A stretch of DNA of 64,000 bases from Amblyomma americanum (Eukaryota > Arthropoda > Arachnida > Ixodida > Ixodidae): contig NC_135507.1 of the NCBI RefSeq assembly GCF_052857255.1, positions 73,811,330 through 73,875,329 on the forward strand, read 5' to 3'. Shown here piece by piece: positions 63,812 through 64,000 of this stretch (position 1 is the stretch's first letter; each line of letters starts with the position of its first letter). The notes under the pieces are model-generated. The model was not told the DNA's origin. It saw only the letters and a list, made by a program, of their open reading frames with translations, and made no database searches. The position numbers and the translations under genes are program-made.

Positions 63812-64000
63812 GACCACAGAGGGACACGACTCAATAACGAAGCGGCAAATGCCCTTCAAATGAGGCCTGCCAGTCAATGGTGTCGTGACGTATACTGCGA
63901 TGACATCGCACTTAATCGTCAGAGATGTGCAAGGCTACTGAACACGACGTCCTGACCATAGATCGACGCCATTGTTTGGAGGGCCTCCTTTTAGGGAAAT
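63812..64000. mobile_element. Palindromic MITE, family 1, cut by the window end
   Basis: The left arm (63812-63890) contains ACTCAATAACGAAGCGGC and CAATGGTGTCG. It aligns with the left arm of the complete copy at 43721. The right arm begins near 63965 with GACGCCATTGTTTGGAGGGC and runs off the window. The element sits in the intron just downstream of the coding exon, starting about 24 nt after its donor site. No open reading frame is present, so it must be non-autonomous. Confidence 0.6.

Overview
This window looks like non-coding, repeat-rich chromosomal DNA of a hard (ixodid) tick, most likely a metastriate. The best support is a dense set of tRNA-derived SINEs with the head and core of the tick 'Ruka' type: a tRNA-like A/B-box head, a core containing GTGCTGTGCGATGTCAGTGC and CCAGGTGGTCGAAATT, and then one of two 3' tails. 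Around them lie 3' ends of RTE-like LINEs with (TGATGA) tails, long pure microsatellites, about twenty poly(G)/poly(C) runs and one 100-N assembly gap (23091-23190). Nothing suggests a bacterium or virus: there are no operons, no ribosome-binding sites and no compact gene order.

Only one protein-coding exon is convincing. It lies at 63608-63788 on the + strand, flanked by a good polypyrimidine/AG acceptor and an AG|GTACGG donor. It encodes about 59 residues of a cysteine-containing extracellular-type domain that resembles the DUF7044 family of arthropod proteins. The rest of its gene is not recognisable here. A palindromic transposon starts about 24 nt into its downstream intron. The remaining 63 kb is best read as intergenic or intronic DNA.

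Layout: 1-9 kb is CpG-rich unique sequence with poly-C/G runs, one SINE (2884), a decayed LINE end and a GAGA/TATA promoter-like site (6809-6848). 9-16 kb has a duplicated retroelement primer-binding-site-like motif (8987-9041), one of a pair of dispersed repeats (11430), an RTE end (13600) and a SINE (14783). 16-20 kb has a 600-bp polypyrimidine tract, a tRNA-like SINE enclosed in an inverted repeat (18018-18325), a TA-flanked MITE (18901-19012) and a 160-bp (AC)n. 20-30 kb has the gap with transposon remnants on both sides, a second RTE end, an I/Jockey-type LINE tail (26237-26596), a SINE with a target-site duplication (27596) and a 716-bp terminal-inverted-repeat element (28023-28738). 30-47 kb has more SINEs, LINE tails and three further foldback or palindromic elements. 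47-64 kb has four more inverted-repeat elements, one of them a roughly 450-bp imperfect hairpin (51173-51598), a 104-bp tandem duplication, a SINE nested in another SINE, and the exon.

The main interest is the number of short non-autonomous inverted-repeat families. At least six distinct ones can be read directly from their paired arms, several with two or three copies inside the window, alongside two SINE subfamilies that share a core but carry different tails. Assignments to named families rest on memory and have not been checked against a database.
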